Below are positions 1-12,671 of a stretch of DNA of 64,000 nt, piece after piece. Under the pieces are notes generated by a model, which was given only the letters and a program-made list of their open reading frames with translations, was not told where the DNA came from and made no database searches. The first letter of the stretch is position 1, and each line of letters opens with the position of its first letter. Source of the DNA: Cryobacterium breve (GTDB lineage Bacteria; Actinomycetota; Actinomycetes; Actinomycetales; Microbacteriaceae); contig NZ_CP075584.1 of the NCBI RefSeq assembly GCF_027594785.1, positions 1,798,001 to 1,862,000 of the forward strand, given 5' to 3'. Both the position numbers and the translations under genes were made by a program.

Positions 1-1446
1 GAATCCGTCTAGGTCCAGGGCCAGCACCTGCCAGGGCCCGAGCTGAATTCCGTCGACCGTCGCCGGTCCGATCAGGCCCTTGTCTTCCCCGATTCTCGGG
101 CCGTAGTTGACCCGGCCCTGGTCCTCCACGAGGAGGTCGAGCAGGACGCCCCTCGGCAGGCTGATCGACCGCTCGTGGTGGTCGCGCTGCAGCACGCCGA
201 CGGGGTTGCCGTCCACGAACACCTGGGCGCGATCGCGGACCGCCCCGAAGGAGAGCAGGTGCGCGCCCGGTGCCAGCCTGCTGCGGTACAACGCGAACCC
301 GGTGTACTGGCCGAGGGCATCCATGCTCGGCAGCTCGGGAAGGGCGTCGCTGTCCGTATCCGCCAGCTCGCCCAGGGCGTCCCAGAGTGTCACCGACTCA
401 TCGAGCTCGACCTCGAACGTGGGCGCGGCCGGCACGGCTTCGGGCAGTTCGGCGGGCACAGACGCGTACCGCGCGAGCACCTCGCGGAACGCGAGGTACT
501 TCTTCGTCACCTCGCCGCTCTCGGAGAGCGGCGCGTCGTAGTCGTAGGAGGTGGCCGTGGGCTGGAACACGCCCTTGTCGTTCGCCCCGTTCGTGAAGCC
601 GAAATTGGTGCCGCCGGTGAACATGTACAGCGACACGGACGCGCCGGTGGCGAGCAGGTCGTCGAGCTCGCGGGCAGAGTCCTCGGCCGAGGTGGTGTGG
701 TGGTGGGCGCCCCAGTGATCGAACCAGCCGTTCCAGAATTCCGCGCACATCAAGGGCCCGGTCGGCTGGTGGCGGCGCAGGGTCGCGAGTCGTTCGGTGG
801 CACGGGAGCCGAACGAGCCGGTCTTGTGCAGGCCAGGCAGACTGCCGTCTGCGAGCATCTCGTCGGTAGGCTGGTCGATCGTGGTGAGCGGCACGGTGAT
901 GCCGCCGGCTCGGTTGAGGTCGACGAGTGCGCTCAGGTAGTCCTTATCGTTGCCGTATGCGCCGTATTCGTTCTCGATCTGCACGAGGATGACGGGGCCG
1001 CCCCTGTTGATCTGCCGGGAGGCCACGATCGGCAGCAGCTGCTCGAAGTACTCGGCGACCGCCGCGAGGTAGCGCGGCTCGTTGCGGCGCACGCCGACGG
1101 CCGGGTCGCGGAACAGCCAGCCGGGCAGGCCGCCGTTGTCCCATTCGGCGCAGATGAACGGGCCGGGTCGCACGATGGCGTACATTCCCTCTGCGGCGAT
1201 GAGGTCGAGGAACCGGGCCAGGTCGAGCCCGGCATCGGTCCGGAACTGGCCGCGAACCGGCGAGTGGGCGTTCCAGGCCACATAGGTCTCGATGGTGTTG
1301 AGCCCCATCAGCCGGGCCTTGTGGATGCGATCGGCCCAGTGGTCTGGATGCACCCGGAAATAGTGGATGGCGCCGGCGAGCACCCGGAACGGGGCACCGT
1401 TCAGGAGGAAGTCCGTGTCGCCGATCGCGAAGTCGCCCACGCTCAC
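1..1446 (-). CDS. Beta-galactosidase, GH35 (3' end outside window)
   Basis: Glycoside hydrolase family 35, expected to remove terminal beta-galactose from oligosaccharides in the cytoplasm (no signal peptide is seen). The first 482 codons are present and the gene runs off the left edge. The N-terminal TIM barrel shows the family landmarks: LAGAIHYFR near residue 24, VRPGPFICAEWDNGG near 92, the acid/base glutamate in QIENEYG (about E160) and the nucleophile in CAEFWNGWFDHWG (about E236). I place the start at GTG 1446, which overlaps the TGA of the upstream GH42 gene (GTGA), so the two are translationally coupled. It is the last visible gene of the operon that begins at 8555. The family is certain; the natural substrate (galactan, arabinogalactan or xyloglucan side chains) is inferred. 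Confidence 0.93.
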   Translation of the reverse strand, partial: MSVGDFAIGDTDFLLNGAPFRVLAGAIHYFRVHPDHWADRIHKARLMGLNTIETYVAWNAHSPVRGQFRTDAGLDLARFLDLIAAEGMYAIVRPGPFICAEWDNGGLPGWLFRDPAVGVRRNEPRYLAAVAEYFEQLLPIVASRQINRGGPVILVQIENEYGAYGNDKDYLSALVDLNRAGGITVPLTTIDQPTDEMLADGSLPGLHKTGSFGSRATERLATLRRHQPTGPLMCAEFWNGWFDHWGAHHHTTSAEDSARELDDLLATGASVSLYMFTGGTNFGFTNGANDKGVFQPTATSYDYDAPLSESGEVTKKYLAFREVLARYASVPAELPEAVPAAPTFEVELDESVTLWDALGELADTDSDALPELPSMDALGQYTGFALYRSRLAPGAHLLSFGAVRDRAQVFVDGNPVGVLQRDHHERSISLPRGVLLDLLVEDQGRVNYGPRIGEDKGLIGPATVDGIQLGPWQVLALDLDGF

Positions 1447-3586
1447 TGCTCCGCCCTCGGCCGGCTCAGCACCGCGACCCCGGTCGCCGGGAGCGTGAGC
1501 GAGTCGGCGGCCAGGGTGCTGCCTCCGAGATCGACGGCCGTGAGGCATCCGTCGACGGCGGTGAGCGCCACGGTCACCGCCCGCGCGGAATGGTTGATGT
1601 AGAAGAGGTACTCGAGGGTGTCCGTTTCGCGCACGGCGAGCTGAACCACGCCGTGCACATCGGCGGGCAGCGGTGAGGCGATTCCGGCATCCGCGGCGAA
1701 GCGACCGACGAGGGCGACGAGGGCGACGAGGGCGTCCCTATCGAGTACCGTCGCGACGAAGCTGGCCCGGCCGGCACCGACCGCACGGCCCGTGATGGCC
1801 GGCACGCCGGGGAACGGACCGTCGTCGAAGCGCGCGAGCACGTCGACGTCGTTTCGCACGGAGACGTCGTGGGTGAGCAGTGTCCCGGTCGATCCCGCGG
1901 GCAGGTCGCCGGACAGCCCGACGGCCTGGCCGGCGAGCAGGCCGCCGAACTCCTCGGCGCGCACGCCGAGCAGATCCCGGAAGGCGCCGGGGTAGCCGCC
2001 CGGATGGATGTGGTCGTCGGCGTCGGCGATGCCGGAGAAGACGCCGACCGCGAGGTGGCCGCCACCGGTCACATACCCGGTCAGGGCTTCCGCGAGGTCG
2101 GCTGTGACCACGTAGAGCATCGGGGCGATCACCAGGTCGTAGCCGTCGAGGCCGGATCCGTGCAGCACCGACCGGGCGGGCACGATGTCGGCCTGGAGCC
2201 CGTTGGCGAGCGCTGCCGTGTACCAGGTCATGGCCTCGGCCTTGTAGCGCAACAGCTCGGTGGGGTGCGAGTCGAGCTCGGAGGCCCACCACGAGTCCCA
2301 GTCGAAGAGGATGCCGATGCGGGCCTGACGGGTGCGGCTTCCCGCGACCGCGGCGAGGCCGGCGAGGTCGCCGCCGAAGCGGGCGACCCTGCGGAAGACC
2401 GAACTGTCCTCCCCCGCGTGCGGGAGCATGGCCGAGTGGAACTTCTCGGCGCCGGCCAGCGACTGGCGCCACTGGAAGAAGCAGACCGCGTCCGCGCCAT
2501 GCGCGACGTGCGTGAGGCTGTCGCGGCGCAGCTGGCCGGGCGACTTCGCCTGGTTGACCGGCTGCCAGTTCACGGCGCTCGTGGAATGCTCCATCAGGAA
2601 CCAGGGCGCACGATGCGCGATCTGGCCGGTTAGGTTGGCCGAGAACGACAGTTCCTCGAAGGCATCCGGGTCTGCGACGAGCAGGTAGTGATCGTTGGAG
2701 ACGATGTCGACCTCGTCGGCCCAGTCCGCGTAGTCCATGCCGCGGGTCTCCCCCATCACCATGAAGTTGGTGGTGATCGGCACCTCGGGCGTCGCCTGCC
2801 GCAGGATCTCGCGCTCGGCGACCAGGTAGTCCTTGAGTGCGTCGCTCGAGAACCGGGCGAAGTCGAGTTGCTGGGTGGGGTTCGGGTGGGTGGCGGCGAG
2901 GCGCGGCGGCAGGATCTGGCTCCAGCTCGAGTAGTTCTGGGACCAGAACGCGGTGCCCCAGGCCCGGTTGAGTTCGACGAGCGAGCCGTAACGGCCTGCG
3001 AGCCAGCGGCGGAAGGCCGCAGCGGCGTCGTCGGAGTAGTCGTAGACGTTGTGGCAGCCGAGTTCATTGCTGATGTGCCACATGGCGAGGGCGGGATGGT
3101 CGGCGTAGCGCATGGCCATCTTCTCGACGAGGGCCAGTGCGTAGCGGCGGAAGACCGGGGAGGTCGGACGCCACTGTTGGCGGCCGCCGGGCCAGATGGT
3201 CTCGCCGAGCCGGTTCACGGGCAGCACCTCGGGGTGCGCCTCGGTCAGCCAGGGTGGCGGGCTCGCGGTGGCCGTGGCGAGGTCGACGGCGATGCCGTTG
3301 TCGTGCAGCAGGTCGATGGCACGGTCGAGCCAGTCGAAATCCCAGCTGTCGATCGTGGGCTGCAGCAGCGCCCAGGAGAAGATGCCGAGGCTGACGATGT
3401 TCACGCCGGCCTCGCGCATCAGCCGCATGTCCTCGGCCCAGACCTCTTCCGGCCACTGCTCGGGGTTGTAATCGGCGCCGTAGGCGAGGCGGCCGGTTGC
3501 GGAGGGCAGGCTCTCGGTGCCGTCGGCGAGGGTGTGCGCTTCGGGCCAGCGCACCCACCGGGCGGCTGTGATCGTGGTCACGGGGC

Positions 3587-3590
<4 letters not shown>
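1443..3590 (-). CDS. Beta-galactosidase, GH42
   Basis: A 715-residue GH42 beta-galactosidase, full length for the family. The barrel starts around residue 35 with GADYNPEQWP. The acid/base glutamate lies in HISNELGC (E176) and the nucleophile in FLMEHSTS (E334). A trimerisation domain and a C-terminal beta domain follow. No signal peptide is present, so it acts on imported oligosaccharide. The ATG at 3590 overlaps the TGA of the GH51 gene (ATGA) and its stop overlaps the GH35 start, so GH51, GH42 and GH35 are translationally coupled. GH42 plus GH51 is a known combination for arabinogalacto-oligosaccharides. An open frame continues upstream of this start but it only shadows the GH51 gene. Confidence 0.95.
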
Positions 3591-6602
<3,012 letters not shown>

Positions 6603-6677
6603 GAAATGCCTTTCACTTCCTTGTAAATGGATGAACTTCGGTGCGGGACAGGTTGTGCGGTCGAGAGGGTTGGAGGG

Positions 6678-7622
6678 TCACGCCTTGACGCTGCCGGCGG
6701 CGAGGCCGGACTGCCAGTAGCGCTGCAGGAACAGGAACGCGACCACGATCGGGATGATCGTGAGCATCGAGCCGGTGATCACGAGGTTGTAGATCACGTC
6801 GCCGCCGACGGTCTGCGCCTGGTTGCTCCACTGCTTGAGTCCTACGGTGAGCGGGTACCAGGTCGGTTCGCTCAGCATGATCAGGGGCAGGAAGTAGTTG
6901 TTCCAGGTGGCCACGAGGGTGAACAGCAGCACGGTCACGAGGCCGGGGGCGAGGAGCTTGAGCGAGATGGTGAAGAAGGTGCGGAATTCGCCCGCTCCGT
7001 CCATGCGTGCGGCTTCGAGCACCTCGGTCGGCACGGCGTCGAGGGCGTAGGTCCAGATCAGGTACAGGCCGAACGGGCTGATCAACGAGGGCAGGATGAC
7101 CGCCCACGGCGTATTCGTGAGGCCCATCTGGCTGAACATGAGGAAGGTCGGGACCGCGAGGGCCGTGCCGGGGATCGCCACGGCACCGAGCACGACCGCG
7201 AAGACGGCTTTCTTGCCGGGGAAGTTGAATTTGGCCAGTCCGTAGCCACCGAGGGCCGCGAGGAAGGTGGCCCCTCCTGCCCCGACGACGACGTACATCA
7301 GGGTGTTCCCGAACCAGCGGACGAAGACTCCGTCGTTGTAGGTGACGGTCGCGACGATGTTGTCCCAGAGCGCGTTCGGGCCACTGAACCAGAGGCCGAA
7401 CGAGTTGAGCAGCTCGGCCTGGGTCTTGGTCGAGTTCACGAAGAGCCAGAACAGGGGCAGAAGGCTGTAGAGGACCAGCGCGCCCATGATGATCGTGAGC
7501 AGGATCGACTTCTTGGTGTGCAGGCCCTGGTTGGACTTGTTCGTGCGGGTGTAGCGGGACATCCGTGGGGCCTTGGCGTGGCTTTCGGGCACGGTCACTC
7601 TGGCCTGGTCGGTGGTGGACAT
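6678..7622 (-). CDS. Sugar ABC transporter permease, MalG type
   Basis: A 314-residue inner-membrane permease with six predicted membrane segments. The MalG-type coupling loop is present (EAARMDGAGEFRTFF, about residues 205-219), which contacts the ATPase. Start ATG at 7622 lies one base after the stop of the MalF-type gene. It forms the channel with that partner for the substrate bound by the adjacent lipoprotein. Confidence 0.93.
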   Translation of the reverse strand: MSTTDQARVTVPESHAKAPRMSRYTRTNKSNQGLHTKKSILLTIIMGALVLYSLLPLFWLFVNSTKTQAELLNSFGLWFSGPNALWDNIVATVTYNDGVFVRWFGNTLMYVVVGAGGATFLAALGGYGLAKFNFPGKKAVFAVVLGAVAIPGTALAVPTFLMFSQMGLTNTPWAVILPSLISPFGLYLIWTYALDAVPTEVLEAARMDGAGEFRTFFTISLKLLAPGLVTVLLFTLVATWNNYFLPLIMLSEPTWYPLTVGLKQWSNQAQTVGGDVIYNLVITGSMLTIIPIVVAFLFLQRYWQSGLAAGSVKA

Positions 7623-7623
7623 C

Positions 7624-8555
7624 TCAGACCTCCTTCCGCGAACCGGAGTTCTGCACGATGTAGGCGATGACGGCCGTGAAGAGACCGACGATGATCGCGA
7701 TGGTGGCCGAATAGTTGTACTGCTGGCCCGCGAAGGAAAGGTTGTAGGCGTACATGTTCGGGGAGAAATAGGTCGAGATCGTGTTGGGCGCCAGGGACTG
7801 CAGGATGCTCGGCTCGTTGAAGAGCTGGAAGCTGCCGATGACCGAGAAGATGCCGCCGATCACGATCGCGGGACGCAGCGCCGGCATCTTGATGCTGCGG
7901 ATGATGCGGAATGCACTGGCCCCGTCGAGGGAGGCCGCCTCGTAGAGGTCGGTGGGGATCACCCGGAGAGCCGCGTAGAACAGGATCATGTTGTAGCCGA
8001 TGAATTCCCAGGTGACGATGTTGCCGATGCTCGCGAGCACCCAGCTGCTCCCGAGCGGGTCAGGAATGGCGAGGTGGAAGAAGTCGTTGAGGTTGCCGAC
8101 CAGGCCGAACTTGGTGCCGTACATGAAGCCCCACATGAGGGTCGCGACCACGCGCGGGAACGGCGTACGGCAGGAAGATCGCGATGCGGAAGAAGCTGGA
8201 GAGGTGCAGGCGGGCACTGTCGATGGCCAGGGCCGCGAAGAGCGCGATCTCCGAGCATGACCGGAACCTGGACGACGAAGAACAGGGTCACCCGCCCCAT
8301 CGACTCCCAGAACTTGGGATCCGTGAGCGCCTGGCCGTAGTTCGCGAAGCCGACGAAGGAGTTCCCTCCGACGAGCTGTTCCTTGAAGAAGCTCAGGTAG
8401 ATCGAATACAGCACCGGGGCGATCAGGACAAGGGCGAAGACGACCATGAACGGGGCAATGAACTTCCAGCCGGTCCAGTCGCGCTTCTGCACGTGTGGCT
8501 TCCGGGGGCCCGAAAGCGCCTGGCCACTGGGGGTGAGCGTTGACAGCGTCGTCAT
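7624..8555 (-). CDS. Sugar ABC transporter permease, MalF type (two frameshifts)
   Basis: First gene of the operon. The N-terminal third (from ATG 8555) and the C-terminal two-thirds are in different frames, and a short middle piece is in a third frame. Deleting one base near 8250 and one in the GGG at 8156-8158 restores a continuous protein of about 309 residues, with six membrane segments and the loop EAASLDGASAFRII. Both segments are well conserved and there are no stops beyond those caused by the shifts, so I treat this as one gene with sequence errors and not a decayed gene. A real double frameshift cannot be excluded from this sequence alone. Confidence 0.85.
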
Positions 8556-8613
8556 TCCTGTTTCTCTGACTCGGTAGTGTGGTGCGGCGGGGGAAGGATT
8601 CGAGGTTCCTGGT

Positions 8614-8665
8614 CATGTTTGCGTAAACATGACGTGTAAGCACGCTAGCATGTTTACGTAAACAT
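8614..8665. promoter_or_regulatory. Two LacI-type operators between malF-type gene and lacI
   Basis: Two near-identical palindromes with arms ATGTTT and AAACAT lie at 8615-8630 (centre GCGT) and 8650-8665 (centre ACGT, perfect 16-bp palindrome). Their centres are 35 bp apart, in the 142-bp gap between the divergent transporter operon and the lacI-type gene. A central CG in a palindrome is typical of LacI-family sites, so the neighbouring regulator (8698) is the likely ligand, controlling both directions. Confidence 0.82.
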
Positions 8666-8697
8666 ACGGAAGTATTTTCCGGGACCCGGGAGGGCAC

Positions 8698-9807
8698 GTG
8701 GCAAAGATCAGCCCCGCCGACGGCGCTGGCCGTTCCGCGCCCGCGACTCCCCCGACACCATTGGCTCCCTCGACACCCGTGACCCCGTCGACCCGCGGAG
8801 TGCAGCGCCTGCCGTCGATGGCGGATGTCGCAGCCCTGGCCGGCGTCTCCTCCCAGACCGTGTCCCGGGTGGTGAACGCCCGCAGCAATGTCGACTCCGA
8901 TACGCGGGACCGCGTGCTCGCGGCCATGGACGAGATCGGCTACCGGCCCAACAGCGCCGCCCGAGCCCTCAAGTCCGGCCGGTTCAGCACGATCGGCGTG
9001 ATCATGTTCACCCTGTCGAGCTTCGGAAACATGCGTACCCTCGACGCCGTCGCGATGGCGGCGGCGAAGGCTGGGTACTCGATCACTCTCATCCCGGTGA
9101 CGAGGCCCACTCAGGGGGCGGTCACCGGCGCCGTGACCCGGCTGGCCGAGCAGGCCGTTGACGGCATCGTGATCATCATGGAAGCCCACATGCTCGACCG
9201 GATCGACGTGAGCGTGCCGACCGGGCTTCCCGTCGTGATCGTCGACTCCGACGCCGGCGCCCGGTACACCGTCGTGGACACCGACCAGACCGAGGGTGCC
9301 CGCCTGGCCACGCAGCACTTGCTCGACCTCGGGCACCGCACGGTCTGGCACATCGCCGGCCCGGAGTCTTCCTTCTCGGCCGGTCGCCGTACCGCATCCT
9401 GGCGTAACACCCTGAAGGCGGCCGGCGCCCCGGTACCGCCCGTGCTCGAGGGCGACTGGAGCGCGCAGAGCGGCTATGTCCACGGCGTCACCCTGGCCGC
9501 CGACCCGCTCGTGACGGCCATCTTCGCCTCCAACGACCAGATGGCCCTCGGGGTCATGCGCGCCATGCACGAAGCCGGCCGGGCCTTGCCCGCCGACGTG
9601 AGCGTCGTCGGCTTCGACGACATGCGCGAGTCGGACGATTTCTGGCCCCCGCTGACGACGGTGCACCAGGACTTCGCCCAGGTGGGCCGGCTCTGCATCG
9701 AGAAGCTCCTGCGGCAGATCGACTCCCCCGGTGCATCCGTTCCGGGCACCACGATCGTGCCGACCCACCTCGTGGTGCGCGGGAGCACGGCGCGTAGAAC
9801 CTCCTGA
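8698..9807 (+). CDS. LacI-family transcriptional regulator
   Basis: A 369-residue LacI/GalR-type repressor starting at GTG 8698 with GGAGGG upstream. The N-terminus carries an unusual Pro/Thr/Ser-rich extension of about 38 residues before the helix-turn-helix (MADVAALAGVSSQTVSRVVNAR), followed by the hinge helix (NSAARALKSGRF) and a periplasmic-binding-protein-like effector domain. It is divergent from the GH35/42/51 transport operon and most likely represses it through the two palindromes in the shared gap. The inducer is unknown, probably a galactose- or arabinose-containing sugar. Confidence 0.93.
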   Translation: MAKISPADGAGRSAPATPPTPLAPSTPVTPSTRGVQRLPSMADVAALAGVSSQTVSRVVNARSNVDSDTRDRVLAAMDEIGYRPNSAARALKSGRFSTIGVIMFTLSSFGNMRTLDAVAMAAAKAGYSITLIPVTRPTQGAVTGAVTRLAEQAVDGIVIIMEAHMLDRIDVSVPTGLPVVIVDSDAGARYTVVDTDQTEGARLATQHLLDLGHRTVWHIAGPESSFSAGRRTASWRNTLKAAGAPVPPVLEGDWSAQSGYVHGVTLAADPLVTAIFASNDQMALGVMRAMHEAGRALPADVSVVGFDDMRESDDFWPPLTTVHQDFAQVGRLCIEKLLRQIDSPGASVPGTTIVPTHLVVRGSTARRTS

Positions 9808-9885
9808 GGCGCCGTTCGCACGCACCTCATGTCGTGAGGAGATGACTCCGGCAGTGGCACGGAGCACGATGACGCCCCGAGGATT

Positions 9886-9964
9886 CGCAACGTCGGAGAT
9901 CTTCGCGACACGCCGTGAATCCGGGCAGCGGATGCGGCGAGTCGCGAGCTTCTCCGACGTTACG
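9886..9964. repeat. Palindromic repeat family A, copy 1 (79 nt)
   Basis: Imperfect inverted repeat of 79 nt with arms of about 27 nt, core GTCGGAGATCTTCGCGACA paired with a right arm ending TTCTCCGACGTTACG, around a G/C-rich loop. It shares length and sequence with copies at 10035-10113 and 11287-11365. It lies 78 nt past the stop of the LacI gene. Confidence 0.9.
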
Positions 9965-10034
9965 TCAGAGCGACCACGTGCACGCCCTGCGGAACTCCCT
10001 CGCGCCGGGCATCCGCTGACACGCGCCTCGATTG

Positions 10035-10113
10035 CGCAATGTCGGAGATTCTCGCGACACGCCGTGAATCCGGGCAGCGGATGCGGCGAGTCGCGAAAAT
10101 CTCCGAGGTTGCG
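10035..10113. repeat. Palindromic repeat family A, copy 2 (79 nt)
   Basis: Second 79-nt copy, same orientation as copy 1 and nearly identical in the loop (GTGAATCCGGGCAGCGGATG). Left arm core GTCGGAGATTCTCGCGACA, right arm TCGCGAAAATCTCCGAGG. Together copies 1 and 2 fill most of the 434-bp gap between 9808 and 10241, in which I see no gene. Confidence 0.9.
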
Positions 10114-10241
10114 TCTGTGAGGCCGTGGGGCCGGCCCGCACCAGCGCCGCACGGCTCCCCCACAGGCTCGGGGTCTGCGCAGTTCTCCCCAAGCACGCCC
10201 GTCGCCCGCCTGCGGTCGCCGGCGCGCGGCATCCTCGCCCC

Positions 10242-11234
10242 GTGGACGAGAATCGGAACCGGTACGCCCCTGCGCCCCCGCCCCCGGGCGCGAGCGACGA
10301 CACGCGCCCCACAACTGCCCCGGCTCCGGCGACCACCACCCCTGCGACGTTTCTCTGCGGCTTCGGGCACGCGAGTACGGCCGCCGAACTGAGCCGGTTC
10401 GGGGTGACGGTGGCGCGGGTCCGTGCCGCCATCGCCGACGGCACGATCGAACGCGTCGCCCGCGGATCGTATGTATGCCCACACGCCGGCCGTGACCAAC
10501 GCGACGCCGCAGCAGTGCACGCACAAGTTACCTGCCTGAGCGCCCTGGAGCCGGCGCGAGTATGGACCGGCCTGCCGTACGACGCCCTGCACCTGCAAGT
10601 GCCGCCGAACGGGCGCGGGAAGCGCCCGTCGCGAACGAGCGAGGGGCGGGTCATCGTGTACCACTGGGCCGCGCCGCGCTACCCGGACCGGGCGAGATCC
10701 TGGCTTGTCGGGCCGATGGAGGCGGTGTGGCAGGCGATGCGCTGCCTCGACGAGGAGCATGCGATCGCATGCCTCGAGTCCGCGGTGCACGAAGGGGTGC
10801 TGACGCGGGCAGAGGTGGGCGTGCTGTGTCGTGCGGCTCCGGCGCGGCTGCAGCCGGGCATCCGCGATCTCGAGTTCACGGCGGACTCAGGGCTCGAGAC
10901 GATCGTGCGCCGGCGTCTCCGGCACACCTGGTACACAGTCGTCGCGCAGGTGCGGGTGCGCGATATCGGCGACGAAGACCTGCTCGTCGAGGGCTGCGTC
11001 GCGCTCGAGATCGACGGTGCTCGCTGGCACGGACCCGATCGGTTCCACCCGGACCGCATTCGCGACCTCAAGACCGAGGCCCTCGGGCGGCGTTCGATTC
11101 GGCTCACGCACGACCAGATCCTGTTCGAGTGGGAGACGACGTTCCTGGCGATCAAGCGCGTGGTCGACGACGCCGTCTTCGTGCGGGCACACCACGTCGG
11201 GCCCGTGCTCTTTGCGAAGCATGACCCGTTGTAG
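10242..11234 (+). CDS. AbiEi-like / DUF559 (PD-(D/E)XK-like) protein
   Basis: About 330 residues. The N-terminal half resembles the winged-helix regions of AbiEi-type regulators seen in Actinobacteria (ATAAELSRFGVTVARVRAAI-like region, then GTIERVARGSYV). The C-terminal third resembles DUF559/Vsr-type nuclease domains (VALEIDGARWHG followed by DRIRDLKTEALG). No partner toxin gene is adjacent. The start is uncertain: GTG 10242 is in frame and lies beyond the upstream repeats; the frame stays open further upstream. The gene is isolated, with family A repeats on both sides, and converges on ackA. Function is unknown; a role as an orphan regulator or in defence is speculation. Confidence 0.6.
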   Translation: MDENRNRYAPAPPPPGASDDTRPTTAPAPATTTPATFLCGFGHASTAAELSRFGVTVARVRAAIADGTIERVARGSYVCPHAGRDQRDAAAVHAQVTCLSALEPARVWTGLPYDALHLQVPPNGRGKRPSRTSEGRVIVYHWAAPRYPDRARSWLVGPMEAVWQAMRCLDEEHAIACLESAVHEGVLTRAEVGVLCRAAPARLQPGIRDLEFTADSGLETIVRRRLRHTWYTVVAQVRVRDIGDEDLLVEGCVALEIDGARWHGPDRFHPDRIRDLKTEALGRRSIRLTHDQILFEWETTFLAIKRVVDDAVFVRAHHVGPVLFAKHDPL

Positions 11235-11253
11235 AACAGAGTCTCGCTGCCGA

Positions 11254-11285
11254 ATGCCGCGATGCCGCAATGCCGCAATGCCGCA
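11254..11285. repeat. Four tandem octamers ATGCCGCR
   Basis: Four consecutive copies of an 8-bp unit (ATGCCGCG once, ATGCCGCA three times) directly after the stop of the DUF559-type gene and one base before family A repeat copy 3. Probably a slippage-prone microsatellite in noncoding sequence. Confidence 0.85.
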
Positions 11286-11286
11286 A

Positions 11287-11365
11287 CGTAAGGTCGGAGA
11301 TTTTCGCGACACGCCGCGCGACCGGGCAGCGGATGCCGTGTGTCGCGAAAATCTCCGACATTACG
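11287..11365. repeat. Palindromic repeat family A, copy 3 (79 nt)
   Basis: Third 79-nt copy and the most symmetric: left core GTCGGAGATTTTCGCGACA and right core TGTCGCGAAAATCTCCGAC are perfect reverse complements. It sits between the convergent DUF559-type gene and ackA, consistent with a bidirectional terminator role. Confidence 0.92.
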
Positions 11366-11426
11366 TTCGCCGACCCGGACCCCGTCCACACCCAGAGGGC
11401 GGCCTCGGCGTCGCTTTAACGGCGGA

Positions 11427-11452
11427 ACGGCCGCCCCCGAGGGGACGGCCGT
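11427..11452 (-). terminator. Hairpin after ackA
   Basis: Arms ACGGCCGCCCCC and GGGGACGGCCGT form a G/C-rich stem 23 nt past the ackA stop, without a clear U-tract. Likely terminator of the xfp-pta-ackA operon. Confidence 0.65.
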
Positions 11453-11474
11453 CACGCGTCGTGCGGGTTGCTGG

Positions 11475-12671
11475 TTACGCGGCCTTGATCGTCTCGAGGG
11501 TCTGGCGAGCGATCTCGAGCTCCTCGTTCGTCGGGATGACGAGCACGGTGACCCTCGAGTCATCGGTCGAGATGACGCGGGCGACCCGGGAGAACGGGTC
11601 GTTCTTCGCCGGGTCGATCTCGATGCCGAGGAATTCGAGTCCGGCGAGGGCGCCGGCCCGGACGATTCCCGAGTTCTCGCCGATGCCGGCGGTGAAGACG
11701 ATTACGTCGAGTCCGCCGAGCTGGGCGATGTAGTTGCCCACGTAGCCGCGGATGCGGTGGTAGTAGACGTCGAGGGCGGCCTGGGCGACCGCGTCCCCGG
11801 CTACGGCGGCGTCTTCGACGTCGCGCATGTCGCCGTTTCCGGTCAGTCCGAGCATGCCACTCTGCTTGTTCAGCAGGGTGTCGAGCTCTTCGATCGACAT
11901 GCCGGCCTTGCGGTGCAGGTGGAACAGCACCGCGGGGTCGATGTCGCCGGAGCGGGTACCCATGACGAGGCCCTGCAGCGGGGTGAGGCCCATCGAGGTG
12001 TCGATCGAGACGCCGCCGTCGACCGCGCACGCAGACGCACCGTTGCCGAGGTGCAGCACGATCGTCTTCAGCTCGGCGAGCGGGCGGCCCAGGAACTCCG
12101 CTGCGGCCTCGGACACGAACTTGTGCGAGCTGCCGTGTGCTCCATAACGACGGATGCTGTACTCGGCCGCCAGCGCGGTGTTGATCGCGTAGGTGTACGC
12201 CGGTGCCGGCATCGTCTGGTGGAACGAGGTGTCGAACACGGCGACGTGAGGCACGTCCGGGAACTGGGCGCGGGCCGCGTTGATTCCCTGGACGTGTGCC
12301 GGGTTGTGCAGGGGCGCGAGGTCGGAGAGCGCGCTGATCTGGGCGAGCACCTCGTCGTCGATCACGGTCGGGCCCTGGAAGATGCTGCCACCCTGCACGA
12401 CCCGGTGGCCGACGGCCACGAGGTTCGCCGTGCTGAGCTGCGGGCCGCTCGCGGCGAACGCGGCGAGCATCACGGCGAAACCGGCGGTGTGGTCCGGGAT
12501 CGGCAGCGTCTGCTCGACGCGGTCGGCGCCTGCGGCGTTGTGACGGGCGTGCCCGCTCGCCTCGCCGATGCGCTCGACGAGTCCGCTCGCGAGCTCGGTC
12601 TCCGTCGCCATATCGATCAGCTGGTACTTGAACGATGAGGAACCGGAGTTGATGACCAGGACGGCGCTCAT
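11475..12671 (-). CDS. ackA: Acetate kinase
   Basis: A 398-residue acetate kinase, full length. It converts acetyl phosphate and ADP to acetate and ATP in the cytoplasm. The ASKHA-fold signatures are visible: [13 protein letters not shown] at the N-terminus (acetokinase signature 1), [10 protein letters not shown] and [13 protein letters not shown] in the middle (signature 2 and catalytic region), HLGNGAS (phosphate loop) and FTAGIGENS near the C-terminus. The start codon overlaps the pta stop by 4 bp, so the pair is translationally coupled. As the last gene of the phosphoketolase operon it turns acetyl phosphate into ATP. Confidence 0.97.
   Translation of the reverse strand: MSAVLVINSGSSSFKYQLIDMATETELASGLVERIGEASGHARHNAAGADRVEQTLPIPDHTAGFAVMLAAFAASGPQLSTANLVAVGHRVVQGGSIFQGPTVIDDEVLAQISALSDLAPLHNPAHVQGINAARAQFPDVPHVAVFDTSFHQTMPAPAYTYAINTALAAEYSIRRYGAHGSSHKFVSEAAAEFLGRPLAELKTIVLHLGNGASACAVDGGVSIDTSMGLTPLQGLVMGTRSGDIDPAVLFHLHRKAGMSIEELDTLLNKQSGMLGLTGNGDMRDVEDAAVAGDAVAQAALDVYYHRIRGYVGNYIAQLGGLDVIVFTAGIGENSGIVRAGALAGLEFLGIEIDPAKNDPFSRVARVISTDDSRVTVLVIPTNEELEIARQTLETIKAA

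Noticed and set aside
7624-10524. A 966-codon minus-strand frame joining a permease end to the region of the divergent LacI gene
   Set aside because: Only the last 200 or so codons match a permease. The rest lies antisense to the LacI gene, so it is not a fusion protein.
9886-11365. CRISPR array
   Set aside because: Three palindromic repeats only, irregular spacing with a gene between, and no cas genes in the window.
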